Shown: piece after piece, positions 1-9,919 of the stretch
Layout: each line of letters starts with the position of its first letter
Numbering within the stretch: the stretch's first letter is position 1
NCBI GenBank assembly: GCA_022578965.1
Contig: MU400693.1
Span: 1 to 64,000, forward strand
Length of the DNA stretch: 64,000 nt
Direction of reading: 5' to 3'
DNA from: Xylaria sp. FL1777
Taxonomy: Eukaryota > Ascomycota > Sordariomycetes > Xylariales > Xylariaceae
Translations under genes and position numbers: made by a program
Notes under the pieces: generated by a model
Seen by the model: the letters and a program-made list of their open reading frames with translations, nothing else
Database searches by the model: none
What the model was told of the DNA's origin: nothing

Positions 1-360
1 AGCTATTAGTTTTTTTAAAAAGCAATTATTAATTAAGCTAAAGCTAAAATTATTAAAAGTTTATAGTTTTATAATAAAATAAAAAAATAATACTAATTAA
101 TAAATTAACAAATAAAATTTAACTTTTAACTATTTAAGCTTAAAATATTATAATATAATAAAGTATTTTAATTATAAAATTAATGCTAAATATAAGCATT
201 ATTATAAAAAGCTTTAAATAATATTATAATTGTTTTTTTTAAGTTTTATTAGCAAATAATCTATAGATATAAATAATATACATATGTATATAAAGTAAAT
301 TTTAGCTTAAAAATCAATAAAAATGCTTTAAACTAAAATATATAAAACGTAGGCTTTAAA
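1..360. other. Extremely AT-rich edge block (RIP-like)
   Basis: This stretch is almost entirely A and T, with the remaining G and C mostly as GC or AC/GT steps, exactly like the large block on the right of the window. No open frame of any size. Composition switches to ordinary GC within a few tens of bases near 360-385. I read it as the end of another RIP-like isochore; the window is cut here so its full size is unknown. Confidence 0.8.
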
Positions 361-473
361 CCTATAGATACATTTACACGGGCCTCCGAAGGGGGTGGGT
401 TGTAGCTTGCAGCAGGCGCAGCCCGCTGTTTTATGTTTCTAGTCTGAGGCACTTGAAATAAAGATGGGTTAAA

Positions 474-546
474 GTAGGTAGGTTGGGGTAGGTAGGTTGA
501 AGTAGGTGGATTGAAGTGGGTGGATTGAAGTGGGTAAAGTGGGTAG
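474..546. repeat. 14-bp minisatellite
   Basis: Four full 14-base units (474-487, 488-501, 502-515, 516-529) of the form GTRGGTRGRTTGRR, followed by two shortened units up to 546. Units differ by single transitions. It lies between the AT-rich edge and the GH32 gene. It is not telomeric (no TTAGGG). The rest of 377-876 holds a G-rich stretch at 381-425 and the presumed GH32 promoter; I see no gene there. Confidence 0.8.
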
Positions 547-876
547 TCTGGTAATTGTTTCCTTGGCCAATAATAGCGGCCTTAATAATCTGTACGTAAC
601 ACACTGCAGGCAGGTGCAAGGCAATGTACCTAGGTAGACGCAGAAGTACTACAATGTAGAGGTACATGCAGATGCATATGCAGAAGTAAGCAAATGTAGG
701 TACATGTACTCCTAAGACAGCTCCCGAGACATGTCTTAAAGAGCTAAAACTATACCCAAAAATTGCAAATCAAAACCCCAGCAGGAAGGGTCGTCCGGAG
801 AGCCCTCGGTAACACTGCGTCTTTATTATCATGGGAATTGTAGTACGCGGAACATATTCGATCTAAAGACTCAATC

Positions 877-2559
877 ATGGCACGTCTTCTTAAGCTCGCC
901 AGCGCGGCTCTCTTCGCCATGAGCATCACGGCTCATGGCAATGCGCATATCAACCTATCCACTCCAACCCAGACGCCGATTTCGGCAGATTACAGTGGCC
1001 TTTTGAGACCTCAAATCCACTTCTCGCCACCCCAGGGCTTTATGAACGATCCAAATGGCATGTTCATCGACGCCAATGGCACATGGCATCTTTACTACCA
1101 GTATAATCCTACCGGCCTTGTAGCCGGGAATCAACACTGGGGCCATGCGACGAGCAAAGACTTGTACCATTGGGTGAACCAGGCCATTGCCCTATCCCCG
1201 CCCGAAGAAAGAGTCTATGTGTTCTCCGGCAGCGCGGTTGTCGACGTCAATAATACGTCCGGCTTCTTTCCCAACCAGGACAATGGCGTTGTTGCCATGT
1301 TCACGTTGGCGCGCTACTACGCAGATGGGACTGCAGGACCGCAGACCCAGAACATCGCGTACTCGCGCGATGGGGGTTACACGTTCGAGTACTACGAGGG
1401 AAATCCAGTGCTAGACAGCACCAGCCCCCAGTTCCGGGATCCGAAGGTCCTGCGATACGAGGACCACTGGGTTGTAGCCGTTGCGTACGCGCAGGAGTTC
1501 GTCGTCGGATTCTGGACAAGTCCCGATCTCAAGGACTGGACATTCGCGTCTAACTTCACCGCTCATGGGTTGCTGGGAGCTCAATACGAGTGTCCCAATC
1601 TCGTCAAGATGCCGCTCCGAGACGCGAGCGGAGTGGCTGTCGACGAGAAATATGTCTTGGCTATTAGTATTCAGCCCGGAGCTCCTTTAGGGGGCGCGGT
1701 CACGGAGTATTTCCTGGGCGACTTTAATGGGACGCACTTCACGCCTTCGGACGCCGTTACCAGACTCACGGATTTTGCCAAAGACAATTACGCGGGGCAA
1801 TTTTTCTATGGCATTCCTGACGGTCAGAGCCAAATCAGCATCGGCTGGGCTTCCAACTGGCAATACGCCCAGAAGGTCCCCACGGGAAATCTGGAGGGAT
1901 GGCGTAGTACGATGACGGCTCCTCGCGTCACTTATTTGACCGAGGCGCCGCGGATCGGATTAGTCATGTTGAACGAGCTATACGACTTATCCCCTGTTCT
2001 AGACAGTCAGCTGAAAGCGTCGACTTTCGTTGGGGATGGAGCTGAAGTTCTGGATTACTCGTCCGTTGAATCCGGGGCACTCTATTTAGAAGTCAACGTC
2101 ACGAATATCAATACCACCCTACTAACGGATTATTCCACGTTGAACATCTCATTCGCGTCTCCTGCGTCGGGTGAGATATTGCAGTCCGGCTTCTACTTTA
2201 GCGGCGACACTCCGTTCTTCATCAACCGAGGGGGGATCAAAGGATTCGACAACATCTTCTTCACAGATAAATTCAGCACAGCCGATATCTACAGTAGTGG
2301 ATCTGGCGGGGGACTTGCGTCCTGGAACATGAAGGCCATAATTGATCGAAGCATTTTCGAAGTCTTCATTGACCGCGGGATCCATGCCGGAACTGTAGTG
2401 TTTTACCCGTTGCAGCCTCTGACGACGCTCAATCTAGCAGCGCGCTTACCTTCAGGGGCTAGGGTCTCAGTAAGCATATGGTCGCTGAAGAGCGCCTGGG
2501 CGGAGTTTGAAAATGAGCAAGCAGTAGCGTTGGGCAACGTGACTAGGTCAGAGAACTAG
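877..2559 (+). CDS. Secreted GH32 beta-fructosidase (invertase/inulinase type)
   Basis: A single-exon gene of 560 residues. The protein should hydrolyse terminal beta-fructosyl bonds in sucrose or fructans outside the cell. Seen: an N-terminal hydrophobic signal peptide (about residues 1-20); the GH32 nucleophile block FMNDPNG with D58; FSGSAV at 116-121; the transition-state-stabilising RDP motif at 187-189; and the acid/base block YECP with E238. The five-bladed propeller is followed by a C-terminal beta-sandwich region ending in a segment with SIFEVFIDRG, as in the family. Length fits fungal invertases and exo-inulinases (about 510-620). Several N-x-S/T sites suggest glycosylation. All three catalytic carboxylates are present, so it should be active. 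Invertase and exo-inulinase cannot be separated from sequence by eye. The ATG at 877 is the only one that keeps the signal peptide. Confidence 0.95.
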   Translation: MARLLKLASAALFAMSITAHGNAHINLSTPTQTPISADYSGLLRPQIHFSPPQGFMNDPNGMFIDANGTWHLYYQYNPTGLVAGNQHWGHATSKDLYHWVNQAIALSPPEERVYVFSGSAVVDVNNTSGFFPNQDNGVVAMFTLARYYADGTAGPQTQNIAYSRDGGYTFEYYEGNPVLDSTSPQFRDPKVLRYEDHWVVAVAYAQEFVVGFWTSPDLKDWTFASNFTAHGLLGAQYECPNLVKMPLRDASGVAVDEKYVLAISIQPGAPLGGAVTEYFLGDFNGTHFTPSDAVTRLTDFAKDNYAGQFFYGIPDGQSQISIGWASNWQYAQKVPTGNLEGWRSTMTAPRVTYLTEAPRIGLVMLNELYDLSPVLDSQLKASTFVGDGAEVLDYSSVESGALYLEVNVTNINTTLLTDYSTLNISFASPASGEILQSGFYFSGDTPFFINRGGIKGFDNIFFTDKFSTADIYSSGSGGGLASWNMKAIIDRSIFEVFIDRGIHAGTVVFYPLQPLTTLNLAARLPSGARVSVSIWSLKSAWAEFENEQAVALGNVTRSEN

Positions 2560-3378
2560 ACTTCGAAGAAAAGCATGATGTGTGAGACTGAGTTCACAAA
2601 TTGGGTTTGTCCTAGACCCGGAGAAAAGGACTACGTATTGACGAAGGTAATATAAAGGCAATATCAGTAGAAAACATGAGGCTATCCTGATATGGATACT
2701 CCATTGCTATACTAGTGAAAAACTAATCTGAAGGAAAGGAGGAAAGAAACCAGTCGACAATGAGAACTAGACCTAGCCATCTTAGGGACAATAATATACT
2801 GGGCTATATCGGGTTTAACAGTGGGAAATATATTATCAATGTTGGCTAACATAGAAATATTAGGGTAGTGATATAATAGTGACCGATATGTGTTACTATT
2901 AACTACTCGTCCACCCCTCACATATACCCCTTTTCGGGTAGCATGATATTCATTAGGTTAAATCTGTTTATATATTTCAGTAGAAAGCGGCTCTATTGCC
3001 AGATCTCTCACTTTGATAAAGTCTATATAAGAAGGGCCGACTCTATATAGCATTGAACATGCACTATTTTGATGTGACAAAGTCCATGGACTTGCCTCCC
3101 TTCACTCCTCTAAAAACGGGCGGAGTAAAACACTGGCGATTGTAGTGTTGACTGAAGTACCGGCAGACAAAAGAATCTGTGTGTCGTCGTCGTCGAATCA
3201 AATACCCGCGTAACGTGGCGCTGTGATTCAGCGTCGTTAGCAGATACTACGCAAACATGCGTTGTTGGACCCAGGGAAGCTTTTATACAAGGTTAAGAGG
3301 CATTGGTCTCTGTCGTATCGAAGATGAACATGTTCATTCCGCACTCATCTTTCTACCAAGGAGGAGTTTAATTGAGGC
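2560..3378. other. Intergenic, no gene seen
   Basis: Moderately AT-rich spacer between GH32 and the HET gene. It holds a TATA-like string (CTATATAAG, near 3023) and a short GTC/GTCGTC run near 3183-3196, both upstream of the HET start. No convincing coding frame. Confidence 0.6.
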
Positions 3379-5339
3379 ATGATGGAGACTTTTAAAGGAA
3401 TGTCGCCTCATCGTCCACTCAACAGAAATGGGACCGAGATTCGCATCATAAAACTCCTGCCTAGTAAATTCAATGCACCAATTGAGTGCGAACTTGAGCA
3501 CATCGTCCTGGAACCCGGAGCCGACTACGAGGCGGTGTCCTACTGCTGGGGCAATGCCTCGATCACCAAGCCTATTCTCCTCGACGGCAAGCCATATCCG
3601 ATCACCCTCAACCTTTTAGACGGGCTAAGATACTTGCGTCGAGAAGAGTCTTCCAGGAGACTTTGGGTCGACAGTCTCTGCATCAACCAAACCGACCTCA
3701 CAGAACGCAGCCGTGAAATCCTCAAGATGCGCGACATTTACAAACTAGCTAGAAGCGTGCTGATCTGGCTAGGGGACTGCCACCCCTTTACTCGGCTGCA
3801 TGTGAAGCGCGTATTTGACTACGTCACGACTCTCGCCACGTGCTGCAACGAAGAGCAAGACGCGGCGCTCATCAGATCTACCGGCTACGACGAGCTGTGG
3901 CACATGCACAGCCAGCTGCAAGAATTCATCCGGTCGCGCGAGTGGTTCCAGAGGATCTGGGTCCTGCAAGAGATATCCGTGCGGCCAAAGCCTTATGTCA
4001 AGGATCTTGCGATGTCCCCGAGCTTGATCTGCGGCGACCTAGTCCTGCCGTTTCCGTACCTACGGGCGGTCGACGAGTACTGGGTGACCAATACCGAGGA
4101 TCAACGTATTGGCTTGCCGCCGATATGTCCTTCGCTCGATCGCATGCGAGTCATTTGGTACGGTCACCAGACTATCGTTTTAGATGAGGAGGATTCAACC
4201 TTGGCTCAGCGGTTTGCTTGGATCCTTGCACTGGTCGCTGCGAGGTTTCATTCTACAGTATGCACTCAGAATTATTCATCTTCTTATCACGAGAGAATAC
4301 TCCTCGTTCCCACTAGCATAGACTTCCGTGCCCTAGAATTCCCAAGAGGAATGAGTTGACTATTTGCTATAAATAGTAATCTCTAATACTGCGAACTTTG
4401 CAGGATCAGCGCGACATCGTATACGCGACCCTCGGTCTATTAAATGCAGACCCATTGCCGAAGGAACTACTACCGGATTACAGCAAGACTCCTATTGAGA
4501 TCTTAACAGAGTGTGCGTCTTACATCATAGTGAATTCTCGGATCCTTACTATCCTCCAGTACAACTCGATGCAAACGAAGGGACTCCCGACCTGGGTACC
4601 AGATTGGCGCCACGATTCCTGGTGTCCCATCGTATTCGGAGCCGAGCCTCACGGAGGAATCCATGCCCGTATCCTAAAGGAGATCCGGGCTCTCGAGGTA
4701 GATGTTGTAGTCATCACGGAAGTATCTCGAGTTGGACCACGACTCGAGCGTCACAGCTCAACGGGGAATCTAGCCAGTACCTGGTCCAGCTTCCTTTTAG
4801 ATGCCGAAGCATACTTAGCAAAAGGCGAGAACCGAATCTGGGGTTATAGCAGTTTCGGGAAAGCGCTTTGGCAACTGTTATTAGTATTCGACCTAAGTCG
4901 TCAGGATCTGCACGAACCGGGTTGGCATCTAGGCGCGGCCGAACACGTGCCTCCTTTCTTCTTCCGAGAAAAGCGAAGCAGCCCCACGAATGAACTACGG
5001 GGCTATTTCCTGGAGTCAATGTTATCAGCATTGGAGGCTACAGTTCCCGAGAAGCATTTGTTTCGCGGCATGGACGATTCCATTGGTATCATATGTCAGT
5101 CTAACGTACAGCCTCGTGAAGGTGATATTATTTGCACTATAAAGGGATCTTACGCCGATTTTATTCTCAGGAGGTATTTAAAAGGGTATAAGATTGTTGG
5201 GAGATGCGAGAGAAGTAAACGAGGTGACCTTACGATTGGTGATATTGGATTGCACCGATGGGCTGGGACCACCCATTTATATGCGTTTTACGAACAGCTT
5301 TGGAATACTAACGATGGGCTACGCGTATTAATATATTAG
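3379..5339 (+). CDS. HET-domain (heterokaryon incompatibility) protein, two exons
   Basis: Exon 1 is 3379-4257 and exon 2 is 4404-5339; the 146-nt intron (GTATGC..TTGCAG, phase 0) joins FHST to DQRDIVYATLGLL and gives 604 residues. The HET domain is clear: YEAVSYCWG at 50-58, the RRLWVDSLCINQ block at 93-104, RDIYKLARSVLIWLGD at 118-133 and REWFQRIWVLQEI at 187-199, then DQRDIVYATLGLL at 294-306. The C-terminal part carries the usual GDIICTIKGS..YKIVGRC segment found in many HET proteins. Family role: allorecognition, triggering cell death after fusion of unlike hyphae, or signalling from NLR-type partners. No NACHT, ankyrin or WD repeats are attached and no partner gene (SesB, HeLo, PNP) lies next to it. 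A read-through of the intron stops at 4359, so splicing is required. Specific recognition role unknown. Confidence 0.92.
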
Positions 5340-5579
5340 GATACAATAATTTGTGAGTCGTTATAATTATCGTAGTACCTAATCATCGTGACAAGAGCTA
5401 TGCGAGGATGATCTCGAATTGGTAATTCAAATCACCTAAGCGATGAAGAGGAATTTTTTAGGGAATTTTAAGACTATTGTCTGTGTATTTTTATGATAGG
5501 GAGTTTTGATAGGCTCCTAGTGTATAATGCATTCTTCATTCGGACGCCACTGCTGGAGACGTTGTTCGATAATATCATA

Positions 5580-6309
5580 TTAGTCCATGTCATAATCGAA
5601 CTTCCTCCCCCCTTTATTCCACAAATCTTTCCCGTATCTCTGTCTGACTGCCTTCGTCAACGCGCTAGCACAATCTGTCTGTGCCATCAAATCTGTCTGG
5701 TCATTGACAGGAGACTTTGCTGTGCTCGAAATTTTTGCTAAACCAGAAACCCCTCCCTTTCGGTGCATATACTTCCGTGGTGACAGCTTGGACTTTTTAA
5801 AATCTAAAGCGGGTGGCGAAGGTTGTATTCTTGATCTTGTAGAATGTTCGGCACTGTCATCGGACCCTATTGACGGAGATCTAACCCATTGCTGGTCGTT
5901 TCTTTGAGCATTGGGTATAGTTAGATTATTATCTAGATTGGTCTTATGGCAATACCCGCTGTATTTGTCTTTGCCGCCATGGGACCGATTGATATCAAAT
6001 GGAGTAGAAGGACGTATAATATGAGCTCTCGAATCCCCCCTACGTTCAGCTGCAACTCTATCGGTGCGTCTGCTACCATATGTCGAGGACTTCTCTCGAT
6101 CGATAACTAGACCTGAAGAATACGTTGAGTTAAAATTAGACGATGGGGTCAGCACATAGCATTTTCTTACAACCACGCTGCCCTTGCTGGGACTCGGGAG
6201 GTTTTGGCGTCATCTTAGGTGGATAACCAGCCGCACTTCCTTCTTGTCGAGATTTATTTCGGTAATTATATTCTGCTGTGAGAGCACTTCCGCAAGGGTA
6301 TTGCGGCAT
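5580..6309 (-). CDS. Unrecognised basic, Ser/Arg-rich protein, two exons
   Basis: Proposed model: exon 1 from 6309 to 6171, a 58-nt intron 6170-6113 (GTAAGA donor, CTGAC branch, CTTCAG acceptor, phase 1) and exon 2 from 6112 to 5580, giving 223 residues. Without splicing the first frame stops after CADPIV. I do not recognise the family. The protein is hydrophilic, low in hydrophobic stretches, rich in Ser, Arg and Lys, with a more ordered C-terminus (LTKAVRQRYGKDLWNKGG). It is probably disordered and could be nuclear, but that is a guess. The start is uncertain: the open frame continues upstream to a GTG at 6342, with a stop just before it, so 6309 is the first ATG unless there is a further 5' exon. 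It is convergent with the HET gene. Confidence 0.6.
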
Positions 6310-7769
6310 CGTAGGTGGAAAACTTCGACCTGCCGAATACACACCTCCACTCTCAATATTCTACTAACTCAACATCCGAATTGGGGGAGCTCGGCTAGTG
6401 CCAGTAGTGAGCGAGGGATACTGAATGTGTAGAGCAAGGTGCAAGGTGGCACATAGGAGCATAGTAAGGGGTAGATAAAAACCGACGCACTCGCGTTTGC
6501 GTTGATAGGAGCTGGTTGTATCGGGTATCGGTTGATCAAGACAACATAAGACGGAAACGGGAATGGCTTAGAGGAGCACTAGAGGTGGGATTTCCATAAG
6601 GAAGCGCTTGCACGCCATCTAATGAAAAGAGTTCGCAGAGATTACATTATTGGAAGGAACGGCCATGTGGAATTCAAAGGTATTCATTCGGGTTAACAAT
6701 CAGCAGACAGCCACATCTCGACTTCCTGTTTGTTAACTTAAGGAAAATTGTAAGCAGCCGGCACCCAGGCTGCTCTTCTGTCTATATGCCCACACTCTCG
6801 TCTCCATGAACTAGGAAGCATAGGAGACCGACATACTTGTGTCGTCTCATATTGACCAGCAGAGGCACAAGGACTAGCAAGAGAAACAAATAAGCCAAAT
6901 GGCAGGTGACGGGAAAGCCGTGAATTGATACAATTTCGCGTAGTAGCACTATGTATGTTCCTATAATTTTGGGCGAGAGTTTGGCACTAAGTCGACACTT
7001 GTCCCTCTTAAAGGCAGATTATCAACAAGGTACCTAAGTAATATATATGTCAATAATTCAATAGCTTAGGCACTACGCACTTAAGCTCAACGTCATTAGC
7101 TGGTACCAGTAACCTGATAGTTCATCTTCGAACAATTTATAAGTTGTGATAGTTTTAATCAGGAATGGGGTTCTAAGTGGACATGATCATATACATTAAG
7201 GACACTTAGAATGGAGGTCTCTGCTTCCCAATCGCACTATATGTGTTTAGGGTAAAAATAATGGGAGAAAGCTTTGGCATGTTACAAAAACTGTAAAATT
7301 GCATGTCTGACACCAGAATATGCTAAAGTTGCGTAATTACTTGGTTGTAAATGCTGTAGCTGGGTACCTAGAGAAGATTCAATGTTGATGTTGTAGGTCA
7401 ATTTAGGTACCTAGGTAGGTACTTGTACTTAATTCACTGACCCTTCCCCATCTCACCTTACCCAGCTGCCCGGTCAGACCGATGGGTCGGGACCTCAGGG
7501 CGTGCGTCCCACCTGTCTATGGGACCGGAGAAACTAAAATTCCAATGCTACCCCAGTTCAGACAGTGAATTGGATGGCCCTGAAGGCCATGCCCCACCAA
7601 GATATCTAGAAGAGGTAGCAATCACCAGGGCATAATCGGTGCTGTAATCTGTACAATACTGAACGCTCTATCTAATTCCTCATTCTACATTCTATATTCC
7701 ACATATCGCAACTCTCAAAGAGAGAGACACTATTGCCACCTACGCCAGAACAGTACAGAACATTTCGCC
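6310..7769. other. Intergenic, SRP54 upstream region
   Basis: No coding frame supported. The last 140 bases before the SRP54 ATG are rich in CT and hold the presumed SRP54 promoter and leader. Several GTACCTAGGTA-like strings occur between 7030 and 7430; they may be decayed repeat pieces. Nothing else recognised. Confidence 0.5.
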
Positions 7770-9475
7770 ATGGTCCTTCAAGACCTTGGGCGACGCATCA
7801 GCGGCGCCTTACACGATGCTACTCGCGCCCCTAATCTAGACGAGAAGGTAGGCGACCAACCTGTCCACTGGCATATGCGTTACAAGCAAAGCTGCAAAGC
7901 TGCAAAGCTGCAACAATGCAAAGATGCAAGGATGCAAAGATGCATTCACAGCCCGCTGACATGTCATGTAATATTGCGTAGGCCTTCAAGGCCATGCTCA
8001 ACGAGATATCGGGAGCCCTCCTCGAAGCCGACGTCAATGTGAAACTAGTCAGCCGCCTCAAGAACTCCATTAGTAGCACCGTCAACTTTAAGGACCTCCC
8101 GCCTGCCGTCAACAAGAAGCGCCTGATCCAGAAGACCGTCTTCGATGAACTCGTCAAGCTCGTCGATCCTCATGCCGAGCCCTTCAAGCCTAAGAAGGGC
8201 AAGTCGAACGTCATCATGTTTGTTGGTCTGCAAGGTGCCGGAAAGACGACCACATGTACGAAGCTCGCCCGACACTACCAGGCGCGAGGCTTCCGGGCCT
8301 GTCTCGTTTGCGCCGACACCTTCCGAGCCGGTGCCTTCGATCAATTGAAGCAGAACGCTACAAAGGCCAAGATCCCCTACTACGGTTCCCTGACAGAAAC
8401 AGACCCCGCCAAGGTGGCGCGCGAAGGTGTCGACAAGTTCAAGAAGGAGCGGTTCGAGGTCATCATCGTCGATACATCCGGTAGACATAGACAAGAGTCT
8501 GCTCTCTTTCAGGAGATGATGGATATCCAGGAGGCAGTCAAACCAGATGAGACAATCATGGTGCTCGATGCTTCAATAGGTCAACAAGCAGAGGCGCAAG
8601 CGAAGGCGTTCAAGGAGGCTGCGGATTTCGGAGCCATCATCATTACCAAAACAGACGGTCACGCAAGCGGAGGTGGTGCTATATCCGCTGTCGCAGCTAC
8701 TCATACCCCGATTGTGTTTATCGGTACAGGAGAACACATGCTAGATTTAGAGCGATTCGCACCCCAGCAATTCGTCAATAAGTTATTAGGAATGGGCGAT
8801 ATGGCGGGCTTGGTAGAACATGTCCAGTCACTAAAGTTGGACCAGAAAGAGACGATAAAGCACATCACAGAAGGAATTTTCACAATAAGAGATCTCCGCG
8901 ACCAACTCAGTAACATAATGAAGATGGGGCCCCTATCTAAGATGGCGGGCATGATTCCCGGCATGTCCAACTTACCTGGAATGGCCGGCATGGACGACGA
9001 CGAGTCAAGCGCCCGGTTAAAACGGATGATTTATATATGCGACAGCATGACGGAGAAGGAACTCGACAGTGACGGCAAGATGTTCATCGAACAGCCCACC
9101 CGTATGACGCGTGTGGCGTGTGGCAGCGGTGTCAGTGTGCGAGAAGTCGAGGACCTCCTGTCGCAGCAGCGCATGATGGCCGGCATGGCAAAGAAGATGG
9201 GCGGCAGCATGAAGAATATGCAAAAGGCGCAGCAGGCCCTAGGCGGTGGCAACAAAGCCCAACAGATGGCCGCCATGCAGAAGAGGCTCCAGAGTATGGG
9301 TGGTGCCGGAGCTGGTGGTATGCCCGATATGGCCAGCCTTGCACGAATGTTCGGAGGCGGTGGTGGAGGTATGCCTGGGCTCCCTGGTGGCATGGATATG
9401 CAGAAAATGATGGAATCCATGGGTATGGGCGGCATGATGGGTGGCGGCGGCGGCGGCGGTCGCGGAAGGCGGTAA
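7770..9475 (+). CDS. SRP54: Signal recognition particle 54-kDa GTPase subunit (SRP54)
   Basis: Exon 1 is 7770-7847, exon 2 is 7982-9475; the 134-nt phase-0 intron has a GTAGGC donor and GCTGAC branch and joins LDEK to AFKAMLNEI, giving 523 residues, the usual fungal length. SRP54 binds signal peptides and 7S RNA in the cytosol and docks ribosomes at the ER receptor through paired GTPases. Seen: the helical N domain (1-95); G1 GLQGAGKTT at 108-116; [11 protein letters not shown] at 138-148; G3 DTSGR at 190-194; G4 TKTDG at 248-252; G5 GTGEH at 274-278; then a methionine-rich M domain (about 325-435) with the RNA-binding [14 protein letters not shown] segment at 403-416; and a Gly/Met-rich tail. 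All GTPase motifs are intact. The intron itself carries an 8-bp tandem repeat (7886-7941). Confidence 0.98.
7886..7941. repeat. 8-bp tandem repeat inside the SRP54 intron
   Basis: Seven units of GCAAAGMT-type sequence in register (7886, 7894, 7902, 7910, 7918, 7926, 7934). The first three units are identical; later ones read GCAACAAT, GCAAAGAT, GCAAGGAT, GCAAAGAT. It lies between the donor and the branch site, so it enlarges the intron without touching splice signals. Confidence 0.85.
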
Positions 9476-9919
9476 ACGTCAACCTGAAGTAAAAGAAAAT
9501 GAAATATGATTTACGTTGCCAAATTTCACCTTGGCTTAAGGGGCTACGGGATTCAACAACACAACATTACACGACACGACAAGGCATGGCATCGGCGTTT
9601 GGCGGCATATAAATCTTCAGATGCGTTCGGTTATCATGACGTGGTATGTAAAATGCATATCGGTAATCAGGTTTAAAAATTCAAGACGGCGACGATATCC
9701 TATGCCTTCCCTCAACGCTACCTAACCATTCCCTTGATATCTCCTCCTTCCCATTCGATGCAAATATGTAGTTGTCATGAGAAAAAAAAAAAAAAAAAGT
9801 GATGGATTTCTAAACCCTAGCACAACCCACGCGCTGTAAAGAAAATCAAATGAACCCATCCCATGAAGATGCTGAAATTCCAATATTATACCGCTGAGAG
9901 GAGATGACGTCGCTGTCGC
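9476..9919. other. Convergent 3' spacer
   Basis: Spacer between the converging SRP54 and hexapeptide-repeat genes; both 3' UTRs must lie here. It contains an A tract at about 9782-9798. No gene seen. Confidence 0.6.

Noticed and set aside
474..546. Telomere or subtelomere repeat
   Set aside because: The unit is a 14-bp GTAGGTRGRTTGAA type, not TTAGGG, and it is a short internal tract.
431..667. 78-codon minus frame next to the left border
   Set aside because: It runs through the 14-bp minisatellite and has no coding character.
4258..4403. Stop codon at 4357-4359 considered as a disrupted HET gene (pseudogene)
   Set aside because: The stop lies in a GTATGC..TTGCAG intron whose removal restores the conserved DQRDIVYATLGLL block in frame.
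7440..7540. GC-rich folded-looking stretch considered as a tRNA or ncRNA
   Set aside because: No T-loop GGTTCRA with matching stems could be placed; no tRNA was found anywhere in the window.
9031..9435. 134-codon minus frame opposite SRP54, Pro/Ile-rich
   Set aside because: Antisense shadow of the Gly/Met-rich SRP54 tail.
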